64,000 bases of DNA, taken from Ruminococcus sp. GTDB taxonomy: Bacteria; Bacillota; Clostridia; Oscillospirales; Ruminococcaceae. Shown one piece after another: positions 8,986 to 17,101 of the stretch. The position numbers were made by a program, and so were the translations under genes. The DNA is taken from assembly GCF_016287535.1 (NCBI RefSeq), contig NZ_JAEFAJ010000014.1, forward strand, positions 1-64,000, written 5' to 3'. How positions within the stretch are numbered: the stretch's first letter is position 1; every line of letters starts with the position of its first letter. The notes under the pieces were generated by a model. It did no database searches. It was not told the DNA's origin and saw only the letters and a program-made list of their open reading frames with translations.

Positions 8986-11913
8986 ATGAGAAAGAAAATA
9001 ATGGCGGCTCTTATCGCTGCACTGTGCTGCATGGGGACAGTTCCGTGTACTTCACTTGCAGTCACAGCGGAAAGCAGTTCTTCCGAAGCCGCTGCCGATA
9101 ATTACGGATTTGACATAAGCGGTACCAAAAAGCTTACACTTGCCGATGTAGCGGAGCTCTCGAAAAAGGGCTATGAGCTCTCACTGCACGACTTTGAGCC
9201 CTACTCCGGCAAATGGTACATCAACGATATCTCCTGTGCAGCAACCTTTGATCTTGACGACGGATTTTTCCTGAGCATACACGGGGATACAGCCGGAGTT
9301 CCGCAGTCTGTCTGGCTTTACAAGGACGATTCAAGAAACGGTCATATCGATATACGTCAGGATGATGTGGAGGCTTATATCTGGAATATGACGAATAACG
9401 AGGACGATCCGGAGTACGCCGCAAAAAAGGCAATGACCCTTGATGATGTCACAGAGCTTTCCAAAAAAGGCAGCGATATCTCATGGGCTGATCTTGAAGG
9501 CTACAAGGCTCGCAGAAATACTTCTTCATCGGGTACGTTGTCCTATTATTACAGCCTTGAGAACGACTATATCCTCATTGCGGACGGAACTGAGGAAGGT
9601 ATAGATAATCTCCTCCTCACTCACTATAACTACAATAACAGCACCGACATACGCAAGGGCGGAGTAAAGGAATTCATCGACAAGGATTCAGTGTTTGAAG
9701 TCCCGGCAAAGGAGTACAGCTTTGACGATATTTACAGCATGACCACCGAAGAGGTGGCAGAGCTGTTCGCGGAAAAAGAGCTGACACAGGAAAAGGGATA
9801 CCGCGTATATTATCAGGGCAAAGACGCTGAGTTCATTTACCGTTATGACAGCGCCGCTGTGCTTTACCCGGATAATTACCTGATAATGCAGATAGAGGAC
9901 GGGAATGACATGAGATACTCCCCCACCGGAGAGCTCAGGAACTTCTGGAGCAATGACGGTTACGTATGGAATCGGGAAAAGGTCCTAAAGTCACTTGGAC
10001 TGCCTGGGGAATACTTTGACGTTTCTGTGACGACTTCACTTATCAGGAAGCCTGACTATGAAGTGAGCAAGTCCGATAATACCCCTGATCTTTCCGGCTA
10101 TGATGCGTACTGCTCCTGCCTGATAAAGTGCAGCGCCGATGATGAGAAGGAATTTGCGGCTCTGATGAATGCTGCAAGGAATTACGTGCAGCTGCACCCC
10201 GATCTTTATATGCTCAGCACAGACGAGGCTCTGCCGTATTACGGTCAGATAAAAAGCTCCGCACAGAAAATAGCGGAGGTGATATCAGAGTATATGCAGA
10301 AGAGCTCCATTCCGGGAATAACTTCCTTTAAGGCAGGAGAATCATCCGGAACCGTGTCTGTCACCTATCCTGAGGAGTACGATGAACAGGTAAGAGCTTA
10401 CGTTGACGGTATAGATACCGAAGGCGTCAGGATAGAGTTTGAACCTCACGGCAAGGGATATGATCTGAGCGGCAGTATCACCGCAGAGGACTACGCGGAC
10501 AGTATCAGCGAGTATATGAAAAAGAACTCTATCCGCGGAGAGGCTTTAGTCATTCGTGAGGACGGCGTAAAAAAGATAAGCGTGGGATACTGGGACGAAG
10601 CCTGCGAGCCTCAGATAAAGGCTTATGTTTCCCGACTCGGTATCAGCGAGGAGCTGATAAAGTACAACCATTACGAATGGACAGCGTTTAATAATGACGC
10701 CGAAAATACACAGCCACTTAAAGGCGATACCAACTGCGACGGTCAGGTGGATATGGGTGACGCTGTGCTCATTATGCAGGCTCTTGCGAATCCCAACAAG
10801 TACGGCGAAAACGGCACTGCCGAAAATCACCTTACACCTCAGGGAAAAATAAACGGAGATATGGACGGCAACGGTCTGACTGTAGGCGACGCGCAGTCGA
10901 TACAGCTCACGCTCCTTGGTATCGCAAATGTTACTGACCCGCTGGAGCCGGCAACTCCGCAGCCTGTCAGCTTCAGGGATACTGATTCTGCCGTCAAGGC
11001 TATAAACTCCGGTGATGTAAGCGGCTATACCGAAAAATACCGGGATGATTACCTGAAAATGTTCGATTACTTCCAGAACGACGGATATATATACCAGGTG
11101 AAAGCCAATGATGAGATAAAGCTGAACGATGAGTACGGTACAGCTCTTTTTCCAAAGGCTGCTTATGAAGATTACGGTACGGGCTGCTATGTGACATTCA
11201 GGGATAAGAATTATCATATCCTGTTCTATTACGCTGACGTAGATGTACTTTCCGAAACAGACGGCATTGCCGAGTACCTCATAAAGCGAATGGGGCGCAG
11301 GTCTGACAAGGAGATCACTGTAAATGATAAGAATGTCAGTCTGCTGCTGCACGAAAACGGTCAGTGCTACGCCAACGCTTTTATTGACGAGAACCACTAT
11401 TTCGATGTGATCGGAAGTGTGTCCGAAGAGGAAATGACAGAGTTCCTGAATGCCTTTGAGTACGAAAAACTGAGCATTGACAGCAGCGATATAAAAACCG
11501 CTGTCGACTGGTATTCAGATACAATGAACGAGATCGTCAGCGGCTACTGGGAGATCGTCAATCCAGGCAAGGATCACAGCGCTGTGATAAAAAACACAGA
11601 CGAGCTCAGAACATATCTTGAGGTCCTCTGCCGTGAAAAGCTCATCTCACATTATCTTGAAGTATACGATGACAGCTTTTTTGAGAAAAATGTGCTGTTT
11701 ATGGATTCCATCTATCAGCCCTACGGCTACGGAAGTTCTATCTATGAGATAAATGATATCGCTTTTTCGGACGACACTATAGATATTTCCGTAAAAACTC
11801 TGACTAACGGGGGATCAGATGTGATATCGCTGAGTATCGCAGTGATATCTGTTCCGAAGGAGAAATACAGCGGACAGACTGTCAGCTGGACGATAGAAAA
11901 ACTTTTTGTTTGA
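8986..11913 (+). CDS. Large secreted dockerin protein of the ECF operon
   Basis: GAGGTG precedes ATG 8986, only 9 bases after the regulator gene. The 975-residue product has a signal peptide (to about residue 28). Two repeats of a LTLADVAELSKKGYELS-like motif follow (about 45-110 and 148-215), with a third version near 245 (EVAELFAEKELTQEKGY). A middle region carries two copies of an ISEYMxK(S/N)SI segment (about 435-560), and a type I dockerin lies at about 579-646 (GDTNCDGQVDMGDAVLIMQA ... GDMDGNGLTVGDAQSIQL). The domain shared with the upstream membrane regulator is at 660-831, and a C-terminal region covers 845-975. It probably attaches to a cohesin at the cell surface. The shared domain hints that it takes part in the signal that controls this operon. 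No catalytic motif was recognised. Confidence 0.8.
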   Translation: MRKKIMAALIAALCCMGTVPCTSLAVTAESSSSEAAADNYGFDISGTKKLTLADVAELSKKGYELSLHDFEPYSGKWYINDISCAATFDLDDGFFLSIHGDTAGVPQSVWLYKDDSRNGHIDIRQDDVEAYIWNMTNNEDDPEYAAKKAMTLDDVTELSKKGSDISWADLEGYKARRNTSSSGTLSYYYSLENDYILIADGTEEGIDNLLLTHYNYNNSTDIRKGGVKEFIDKDSVFEVPAKEYSFDDIYSMTTEEVAELFAEKELTQEKGYRVYYQGKDAEFIYRYDSAAVLYPDNYLIMQIEDGNDMRYSPTGELRNFWSNDGYVWNREKVLKSLGLPGEYFDVSVTTSLIRKPDYEVSKSDNTPDLSGYDAYCSCLIKCSADDEKEFAALMNAARNYVQLHPDLYMLSTDEALPYYGQIKSSAQKIAEVISEYMQKSSIPGITSFKAGESSGTVSVTYPEEYDEQVRAYVDGIDTEGVRIEFEPHGKGYDLSGSITAEDYADSISEYMKKNSIRGEALVIREDGVKKISVGYWDEACEPQIKAYVSRLGISEELIKYNHYEWTAFNNDAENTQPLKGDTNCDGQVDMGDAVLIMQALANPNKYGENGTAENHLTPQGKINGDMDGNGLTVGDAQSIQLTLLGIANVTDPLEPATPQPVSFRDTDSAVKAINSGDVSGYTEKYRDDYLKMFDYFQNDGYIYQVKANDEIKLNDEYGTALFPKAAYEDYGTGCYVTFRDKNYHILFYYADVDVLSETDGIAEYLIKRMGRRSDKEITVNDKNVSLLLHENGQCYANAFIDENHYFDVIGSVSEEEMTEFLNAFEYEKLSIDSSDIKTAVDWYSDTMNEIVSGYWEIVNPGKDHSAVIKNTDELRTYLEVLCREKLISHYLEVYDDSFFEKNVLFMDSIYQPYGYGSSIYEINDIAFSDDTIDISVKTLTNGGSDVISLSIAVISVPKEKYSGQTVSWTIEKLFV

Positions 11914-11922
11914 ATAAAACCG

Positions 11923-11948
11923 AAAGCTCCGCATATGCGGAGCTTTTT
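11923..11948 (+). terminator. Rho-independent terminator of the ECF operon
   Basis: AAAGCTCCGCATATGCGGAG followed by CTTTTT: an almost perfectly palindromic stem, 10 bases after the stop codon. Confidence 0.85.
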
Positions 11949-12093
11949 CATCAGTAGATTTGGATTACATAGGCAACCGCTATTCTTATCGGAATATCAT
12001 GGCTGAACTGGGAAAATCTGTATCAGAGAGCACTCTTTTCTTTTTATTCAAAGTATGGTATAATAGTATTGATCACATGAAAGGAATTAACAT

Positions 12094-12660
12094 ATGAAAG
12101 TATTTGATTTCGATAATACCCTGTACCATGGAGAGAGTTCGGTTGATCTCGCTCTGTACATGATAAGGAATAACAAGAAGATCATATTGTATCTGCCTAA
12201 GATATTTGTAAACCTGATAAAATATAAGCTATGTCTGGTCGAAAAGAAAAAGATTGTCGCAGGTATCAATGATTTCCTTAGTAATGTACTTCACGGCAAG
12301 GAAGAGATATTCGGTGCAGTAGATGGATTCTGGGAGAAAAACCGATGTAAACTGGACAGGGCTATGCTCGGCAGGATAGAACAGGATGACGTTATAATAA
12401 CCGCAGGACCGGATTTCCTTATCAACGGCATACGAGATCTTATAAATACTGACCATATCATAAGCAGCAGGATAGACGCTGATAAAATGAAGGTCAGGTA
12501 TCTCAACTTCGGCGATAACAAGGTAAAAGGCTATAAGGCTTTGTACGGTGACAAACGTATAGACTGCTTTTATACCGATTCCTACAACGACAAAGCTCTT
12601 ATGGACATATCAGACAAGGTTTATATTGTAAAAAAAGGCAGACTCAGCAGAATAAAATAG
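12094..12660 (+). CDS. HAD-superfamily phosphatase
   Basis: The 188-residue product starts MKVFDFDNTLYHG: motif I (DFDNT) is at residues 4-8, with the nucleophile Asp4 and general acid Asp6 usual for HAD phosphatases. A basic segment (KVKGYKAL) near 145 and YTDSYNDKALMD near 160 fit motifs III and IV. The helical cap after motif I resembles the phosphoserine-phosphatase-like subgroup (HAD-IB). The substrate is unknown. GAAAGGA precedes the start and a TATAAT box lies at 12059-12064. It stands alone between terminators. Confidence 0.8.
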   Translation: MKVFDFDNTLYHGESSVDLALYMIRNNKKIILYLPKIFVNLIKYKLCLVEKKKIVAGINDFLSNVLHGKEEIFGAVDGFWEKNRCKLDRAMLGRIEQDDVIITAGPDFLINGIRDLINTDHIISSRIDADKMKVRYLNFGDNKVKGYKALYGDKRIDCFYTDSYNDKALMDISDKVYIVKKGRLSRIK

Positions 12661-12750
12661 CAAGTCAGTACCTATGTGGTTTCAGGTACTTGCATGGTAT
12701 TTATTGTGAATTGATAAGGTACATAAGCTCTCCACTTTGTGGAGCTTTTA
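12661..12750 (+). terminator. Two hairpins after the HAD gene
   Basis: AGTACCT (12666-12672) pairs with AGGTACT (12683-12689), and a second hairpin AGCTCTCCAC/GTGGAGCT (12726-12746) is followed by TTTTATATATT. The second is the likely terminator. Confidence 0.65.
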
Positions 12751-12889
12751 TATATTGCAGGAGCAAATATGAACAAATTGTTAACTTTTACTTTTGACTT
12801 TTCAATTGTTGTAATAAGTGATATAATATACTAAACGCTTTATTCGGCCTAATGTAAACTATAAGTATTTTTAAAAGGAGGACTAAGCA

Positions 12890-15800
12890 ATGAAAAAAAC
12901 GTGCAAGAACATTACTGCATTTATTCTCTCACTTGCTGTATTAGCAGGAAATGCAGTAAATATTCTGCCAGACAGCAATGCACTTACGGCAAGAGCTGCA
13001 GATATTTCTGCTTCGGAAGTGCTGGGAAAAGACGAATCATATTTTGATGCAGAGACAGGCACTCTTCATCTCAAGGGCTATGTAAGAAACAGCAGTGCCG
13101 GCGATGGCATTATACTTCCTTACGGAGTCAGCAAAGAAGAGGTCGAGAATATAGTCGCCGAAAAAGGGACTGTATTGCCTGAAAACTGCCACTGTTTATT
13201 CTATGGCTTTGCAAATATCCTGTCTGTGGATATGAAGAATGCTGATGCGTCAGATGTAACGGATATGTCCGGTATGTTTTCTTTTAATACCGCTCCAAAA
13301 TACATTGATGCAAAAGCGTATGATAATCCGTGGTATGATTTCTGGGGAGCTGGTGAGCCGTGGCTTGAAAGAAGTGTTAAGATTGACGTAGCAGGTCTGG
13401 ATACAAGTAAAGTGACCAATATGAGCGGTATGTTCTCTGACGTCTATATCGGACCGCTTGATCTCAGCAGCTTCAACACAGGCAATGTTACAGACATGAG
13501 CGGTATGTTCTATAAATGCGTTCTGCGCAATGCACTTGATCTCAGCAGTTTTGATACGGGCAATGTTACTGATATGCAGGGTATGTTCTGCAGCAGCCTT
13601 ATTGATTCAGTCGATCTGAGCAGGTTTGATACAGGCAATGTTACTGATATGGAAAATATGTTCTGGCACAGTAACTTTGACGCACTTGATCTCAGCAGCT
13701 TTGACACGGGTAAGGTTACTGATATGGGTGGTATGTTCTGTGAATGTTACCGCCTTGAATCGCTTGATCTCAGCATTTTTGATACAAGTAATGTAACTGA
13801 TATGAGCGATATGTTTGAACTATGCAATGATCTTACGACGCTTGATATCAGCGGCTTTGATACATCTAATGTTACGAATATGAGGAGTATGTTCAATTCG
13901 TCAAGTGTAAGATCATTAGATCTGAGCAGCTTTGATACCTCAAATGTTACTGATATGGGCTGGATGTTTTCAGATTGTTCTCTTCTTGAAAGCATAATCG
14001 CAGGCGATAAATGGTCAACAGGATCAGTTACATCTGATACTCATATGTTCTTTTCTTGTAAAAGCCTCATGGGCGGAGCAGGAACAGCATATGATGAAAA
14101 ACATATTGGTACTGAATACGCTCATGTTGACGGCGGAAGGAATAATCCCGGATACTTTACTTACGCAAGAGCTGCAAAGGATAAATCTTACTTTGACAGA
14201 GAAACAGCTACTCTTCATCTCAGCGGTCTGGTAAGGAATCGCGGTGCATATAATGGCGTTATACTGCCTGCAGGAGTTAACGGGGAAGAGGTAGAACATC
14301 TTGTTGCCGACAAAGGAACTGTTCTTCCTCAGGATTGCAGTTTCTTCTGTATAGGTATGCCGAATCTTAAATCCGCAGATCTTAAAAATGCTGATTCTTC
14401 AGATGTAACTGATATGAGTTTCATGTTCGCATTATCGGATGACAGCGGCTGTAACCTGACCTCCATAGATGTCAGTGGATTTGATACATATAATGTTACA
14501 AATATGAAGGGTATGTTTAAGTGCTTCGGCGGTACAAAACTTGACCTCAGAAGCTTTTGGACTTCTAATGTTAAAGATATGTCTCAGATGTTTGAAGGCT
14601 GCAGATGCTTGTCAGATCTTGTCTTTGACTTTGAATTTTCTACAGAATCGGTTACAGATTTTTCCTTTATGTTCTATGGCTGTTCAAATCTGAAATCTGT
14701 TGATACCCAATATAGTTTTAGAACGATCAGCGCAGAAAGTATGGCAGGTATGTTTTCAAACAGTGGTGTAACTTCTCTTGACCTGAGCGGCTTTGATACA
14801 AGAAGAGTTACTGATATGAGCCGTATGTTTGAAAAGTGCCACGGACTCACGTCGCTTGATCTCAGCAGTTTTAATACAAGCAGTGTTACTGATATGTCGG
14901 GAATGTTCACATACTGCACATACCTCAGATCACTCGATATCAGCAGCTTCGATACAAAAAATGTTACTGATATGAAGAATATGTTTTCATATTGCAACAG
15001 GCTCAGAGCACTTGATCTGCGCGGCTTTGATACAGGAAATGTCGGTAATATGAAAGAGATGTTCCTGCGCTGTATGACATTGAAGACACTTGACCTCAGA
15101 AAATTTGACACGAAAAAAGTGACTGATATGTCCGGAACATTTGCATACTGCACTTCTCTTAAAACTATATTGGTCAGCAGCAAATGGTCAGCAGAAGCTG
15201 CCTGCGGCAAGGATACATTTACAGGCAGCAGTAAACTTACAGGCGGCGCAGGTACGGTATACCGTGATAATAGCAGGAGTGTGGGGTATGCCCGCGTCGA
15301 TGGCGGCAAATCAGCTCCCGGTTATTTTACTTCTACGGATGCCAAAGAAGACGAATCATACTTTGATGAGGGAACCAGGACACTTCATCTAAAAGGCTAT
15401 ATCCGGAATAACCCCGGCAATTATACGTGTCTTGTTCTGCCTGACGGAGTTTCGACCGAGGACGTTGAGCACGTTATAGCTGAAAAGGGTACCATATTTC
15501 CTGAAGACTGCAGCTATATGTTCTACAGGCTGCGTAATTTACAGTCTGCTGATCTGAAGAACGCAGATACATCAAATGTTACGGATATGTCCCATATGCT
15601 TGCTTTTAACGGTTTATCGCGGATGTATTACTTTGAGTTATATGAATCAGTAGATTGGTATGAGTTTACAGGTTTAAATGAATTTGAGCAGGATTATTAT
15701 TATGTCACTGTTGACGACAGAGGCAATGATATCTGGCTTATAAAGCCCTGGCTTGACTCACCGCTTCGTGAAATTGATCTAAGCGGCTGGGATACAAGCA

Positions 15801-16594
15801 AAGTCCGGGATATGACAATGATGTTTGAAAATCGCTGGAACATTTCAAATCTGGACATAAAGCATTTTAATACAAGCAATGTTACCGATTTTTACGGTAT
15901 GTTCCATGAATGCAGTTCGCTTGAATCTCTTGATCTCAGCAGTTTTGATATAAGTAATTCCACAAGTACAGCATCTATGTTTTATAATTGCAACTCTCTT
16001 ACATCACTTGACCTGAGCAGCTTTGACACAAGCAATATCACAAATACAGCAGCTATGTTTTATGGTTGCAGTTCTCTTACATCACTTGACCTGAGCAATT
16101 TTGATACAAGCAATGTTACCTGTATGGATTTAATGTTTTATTATTGTTGTTCTCTTAAAACACTTGATCTGAGCAATTTTGACATAAGCAATGTTAAGAA
16201 TACTTGGTTAATGTTTGCTGATTGCTGTGAACTTGAAACAATAATTGCAGGCAGAAACTGGTCGGATAACAATGTTGAAGATAGTTATGCAATGTTTATT
16301 CTTTGCCCAAAACTGACAGGTGGTGCGGGAACAGTATATGATGAAGATCATATTGATATTGAATATGCTCGTATCGACGGCGGCGAATCGGCTCCCGGAT
16401 ACTTTACAGCACCGAAAAAAGCTCAGGAAAGCAAGGATACGGAGGATATCTCCAGTATTATAAGTATACCTGAAGATGTGATGAACGATGTTGCATCGTA
16501 TATTTCAGATATTCTGAATGACCCTGAGATCAGCGGCATAGCTGATAAAGCGGCTGACTACATTGACAGATTAACATCAATGAATGTGTACTGA
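12890..16594 (+). CDS. Giant DUF285 (BspA-like) surface protein, triplicated
   Basis: AAAAGGAGGA precedes ATG 12890. The 1234-residue product has a signal peptide and three large modules starting near residues 45, 430 and 820. Each module opens with a header (SYFDxETxTLHLxG, then VExxVAEKGTxxPxDC) and continues with leucine-rich DUF285 repeats of about 24 residues, of the form LDLSSFDTSNVTDMSGMF. Each module ends in TGGAGTxYDE ... Y(A)RxDGGxxAPGYFT. A helical acidic tail of about 55 residues closes the protein. There is no dockerin, sortase motif or lipobox, so its anchoring is unclear. Such proteins usually act in adhesion or protein-protein contact. A TATAAT box is at 12822-12827. Confidence 0.85.
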   Translation: MKKTCKNITAFILSLAVLAGNAVNILPDSNALTARAADISASEVLGKDESYFDAETGTLHLKGYVRNSSAGDGIILPYGVSKEEVENIVAEKGTVLPENCHCLFYGFANILSVDMKNADASDVTDMSGMFSFNTAPKYIDAKAYDNPWYDFWGAGEPWLERSVKIDVAGLDTSKVTNMSGMFSDVYIGPLDLSSFNTGNVTDMSGMFYKCVLRNALDLSSFDTGNVTDMQGMFCSSLIDSVDLSRFDTGNVTDMENMFWHSNFDALDLSSFDTGKVTDMGGMFCECYRLESLDLSIFDTSNVTDMSDMFELCNDLTTLDISGFDTSNVTNMRSMFNSSSVRSLDLSSFDTSNVTDMGWMFSDCSLLESIIAGDKWSTGSVTSDTHMFFSCKSLMGGAGTAYDEKHIGTEYAHVDGGRNNPGYFTYARAAKDKSYFDRETATLHLSGLVRNRGAYNGVILPAGVNGEEVEHLVADKGTVLPQDCSFFCIGMPNLKSADLKNADSSDVTDMSFMFALSDDSGCNLTSIDVSGFDTYNVTNMKGMFKCFGGTKLDLRSFWTSNVKDMSQMFEGCRCLSDLVFDFEFSTESVTDFSFMFYGCSNLKSVDTQYSFRTISAESMAGMFSNSGVTSLDLSGFDTRRVTDMSRMFEKCHGLTSLDLSSFNTSSVTDMSGMFTYCTYLRSLDISSFDTKNVTDMKNMFSYCNRLRALDLRGFDTGNVGNMKEMFLRCMTLKTLDLRKFDTKKVTDMSGTFAYCTSLKTILVSSKWSAEAACGKDTFTGSSKLTGGAGTVYRDNSRSVGYARVDGGKSAPGYFTSTDAKEDESYFDEGTRTLHLKGYIRNNPGNYTCLVLPDGVSTEDVEHVIAEKGTIFPEDCSYMFYRLRNLQSADLKNADTSNVTDMSHMLAFNGLSRMYYFELYESVDWYEFTGLNEFEQDYYYVTVDDRGNDIWLIKPWLDSPLREIDLSGWDTSKVRDMTMMFENRWNISNLDIKHFNTSNVTDFYGMFHECSSLESLDLSSFDISNSTSTASMFYNCNSLTSLDLSSFDTSNITNTAAMFYGCSSLTSLDLSNFDTSNVTCMDLMFYYCCSLKTLDLSNFDISNVKNTWLMFADCCELETIIAGRNWSDNNVEDSYAMFILCPKLTGGAGTVYDEDHIDIEYARIDGGESAPGYFTAPKKAQESKDTEDISSIISIPEDVMNDVASYISDILNDPEISGIADKAADYIDRLTSMNVY

Positions 16595-16628
16595 TCCATA
16601 GTCATAACATAATGAATTTATAAAACCA

Positions 16629-16664
16629 ATTCCCCATGTATATGCGGTACATGGGGAATTTTTA
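16629..16664 (+). terminator. Rho-independent terminator
   Basis: ATTCCCCATGTA (16629-16640) pairs perfectly with TACATGGGGAAT (16648-16659), followed by TTTTTATG. Confidence 0.9.
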
Positions 16665-16737
16665 TGCCTGAAGGAAAGTCAGAAATGCAGGATAGATTTT
16701 ACACTTGCTGACGGTATGAAGTACGACAAAAAGAGAA

Positions 16738-16884
16738 ATGCTGAGTAACCGTCTTGACTCAATGCTTTCTGTTGGAGATTTTAATCCTGAATTACACTGC
16801 TTTTTGCCTGTTGATAGGATAGAATTTATTAAGGAATTGGATATAGGCAGGAGAACAAATTTATTTCAGCTGCTGAAAGAATAA
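16738..16884 (+). pseudogene. 48-codon remnant of an unknown gene
   Basis: An open frame from ATG 16738 to TAA 16884 (starting MLSNRLDSMLSVGDFNPELH, ending in FQLLKE) has plausible protein composition but no ribosome binding site. Another open stretch (LADGMKYDKKRNAE, about 16700-16741) lies just upstream in a different frame. Together they look like the decayed 3' end of a gene. The parent family is not recognisable. Confidence 0.3.
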
Positions 16885-16925
16885 TGCTTGTATAATAAAA
16901 ACCGCAGCAAAATAATTGTGGTAAA

Positions 16926-16982
16926 TATGTTCATAAAAAGTTTACGATTTAAGCCGCACATTTCCATATCATCATTCGTTAA
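16926..16982 (+). promoter_or_regulatory. Conserved upstream element, copy 1
   Basis: The sequence TATGTTCA-N-AAAAAGTTTAC, then CCGCACATTT, then TTCGTTAA closely matches 52684-52741, which lies upstream of the paralogous dockerin gene. GCACAT and CGTTAA are separated by 15 bases in both copies, as might be expected for a non-housekeeping (for example ECF-type) promoter or an activator site plus promoter. Distance to the start codon is about 120 bases here. Confidence 0.65.
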
Positions 16983-17101
16983 TGCATATAAGGAATTTTA
17001 TTCTGATAAACCGCAATTCACTATTGCGTTTATGAATACATCGTTATATAATGAAAGTAAGCAGTTATATACTGCAGATCTATGATATGGCAGGTGACGT
17101 T

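Noticed and set aside
10546-11397. 283-residue frame on the minus strand
   Set aside because: Fully inside the dockerin and shared-domain region of the plus-strand gene, with no ribosome binding site and no recognisable family.
14674-15309. 211-residue frame on the minus strand
   Set aside because: Antisense to the DUF285 repeats; its repetitive VSKLLRSS sequence is the complement of the FDTSNVTDM repeat units.
16888-17085. 65-residue plus-strand frame before the KPVIYLYP gene
   Set aside because: It covers the conserved regulatory element and overlaps the next gene's start; the coding is not conserved in the matching region at 52684, which points to DNA-level conservation.
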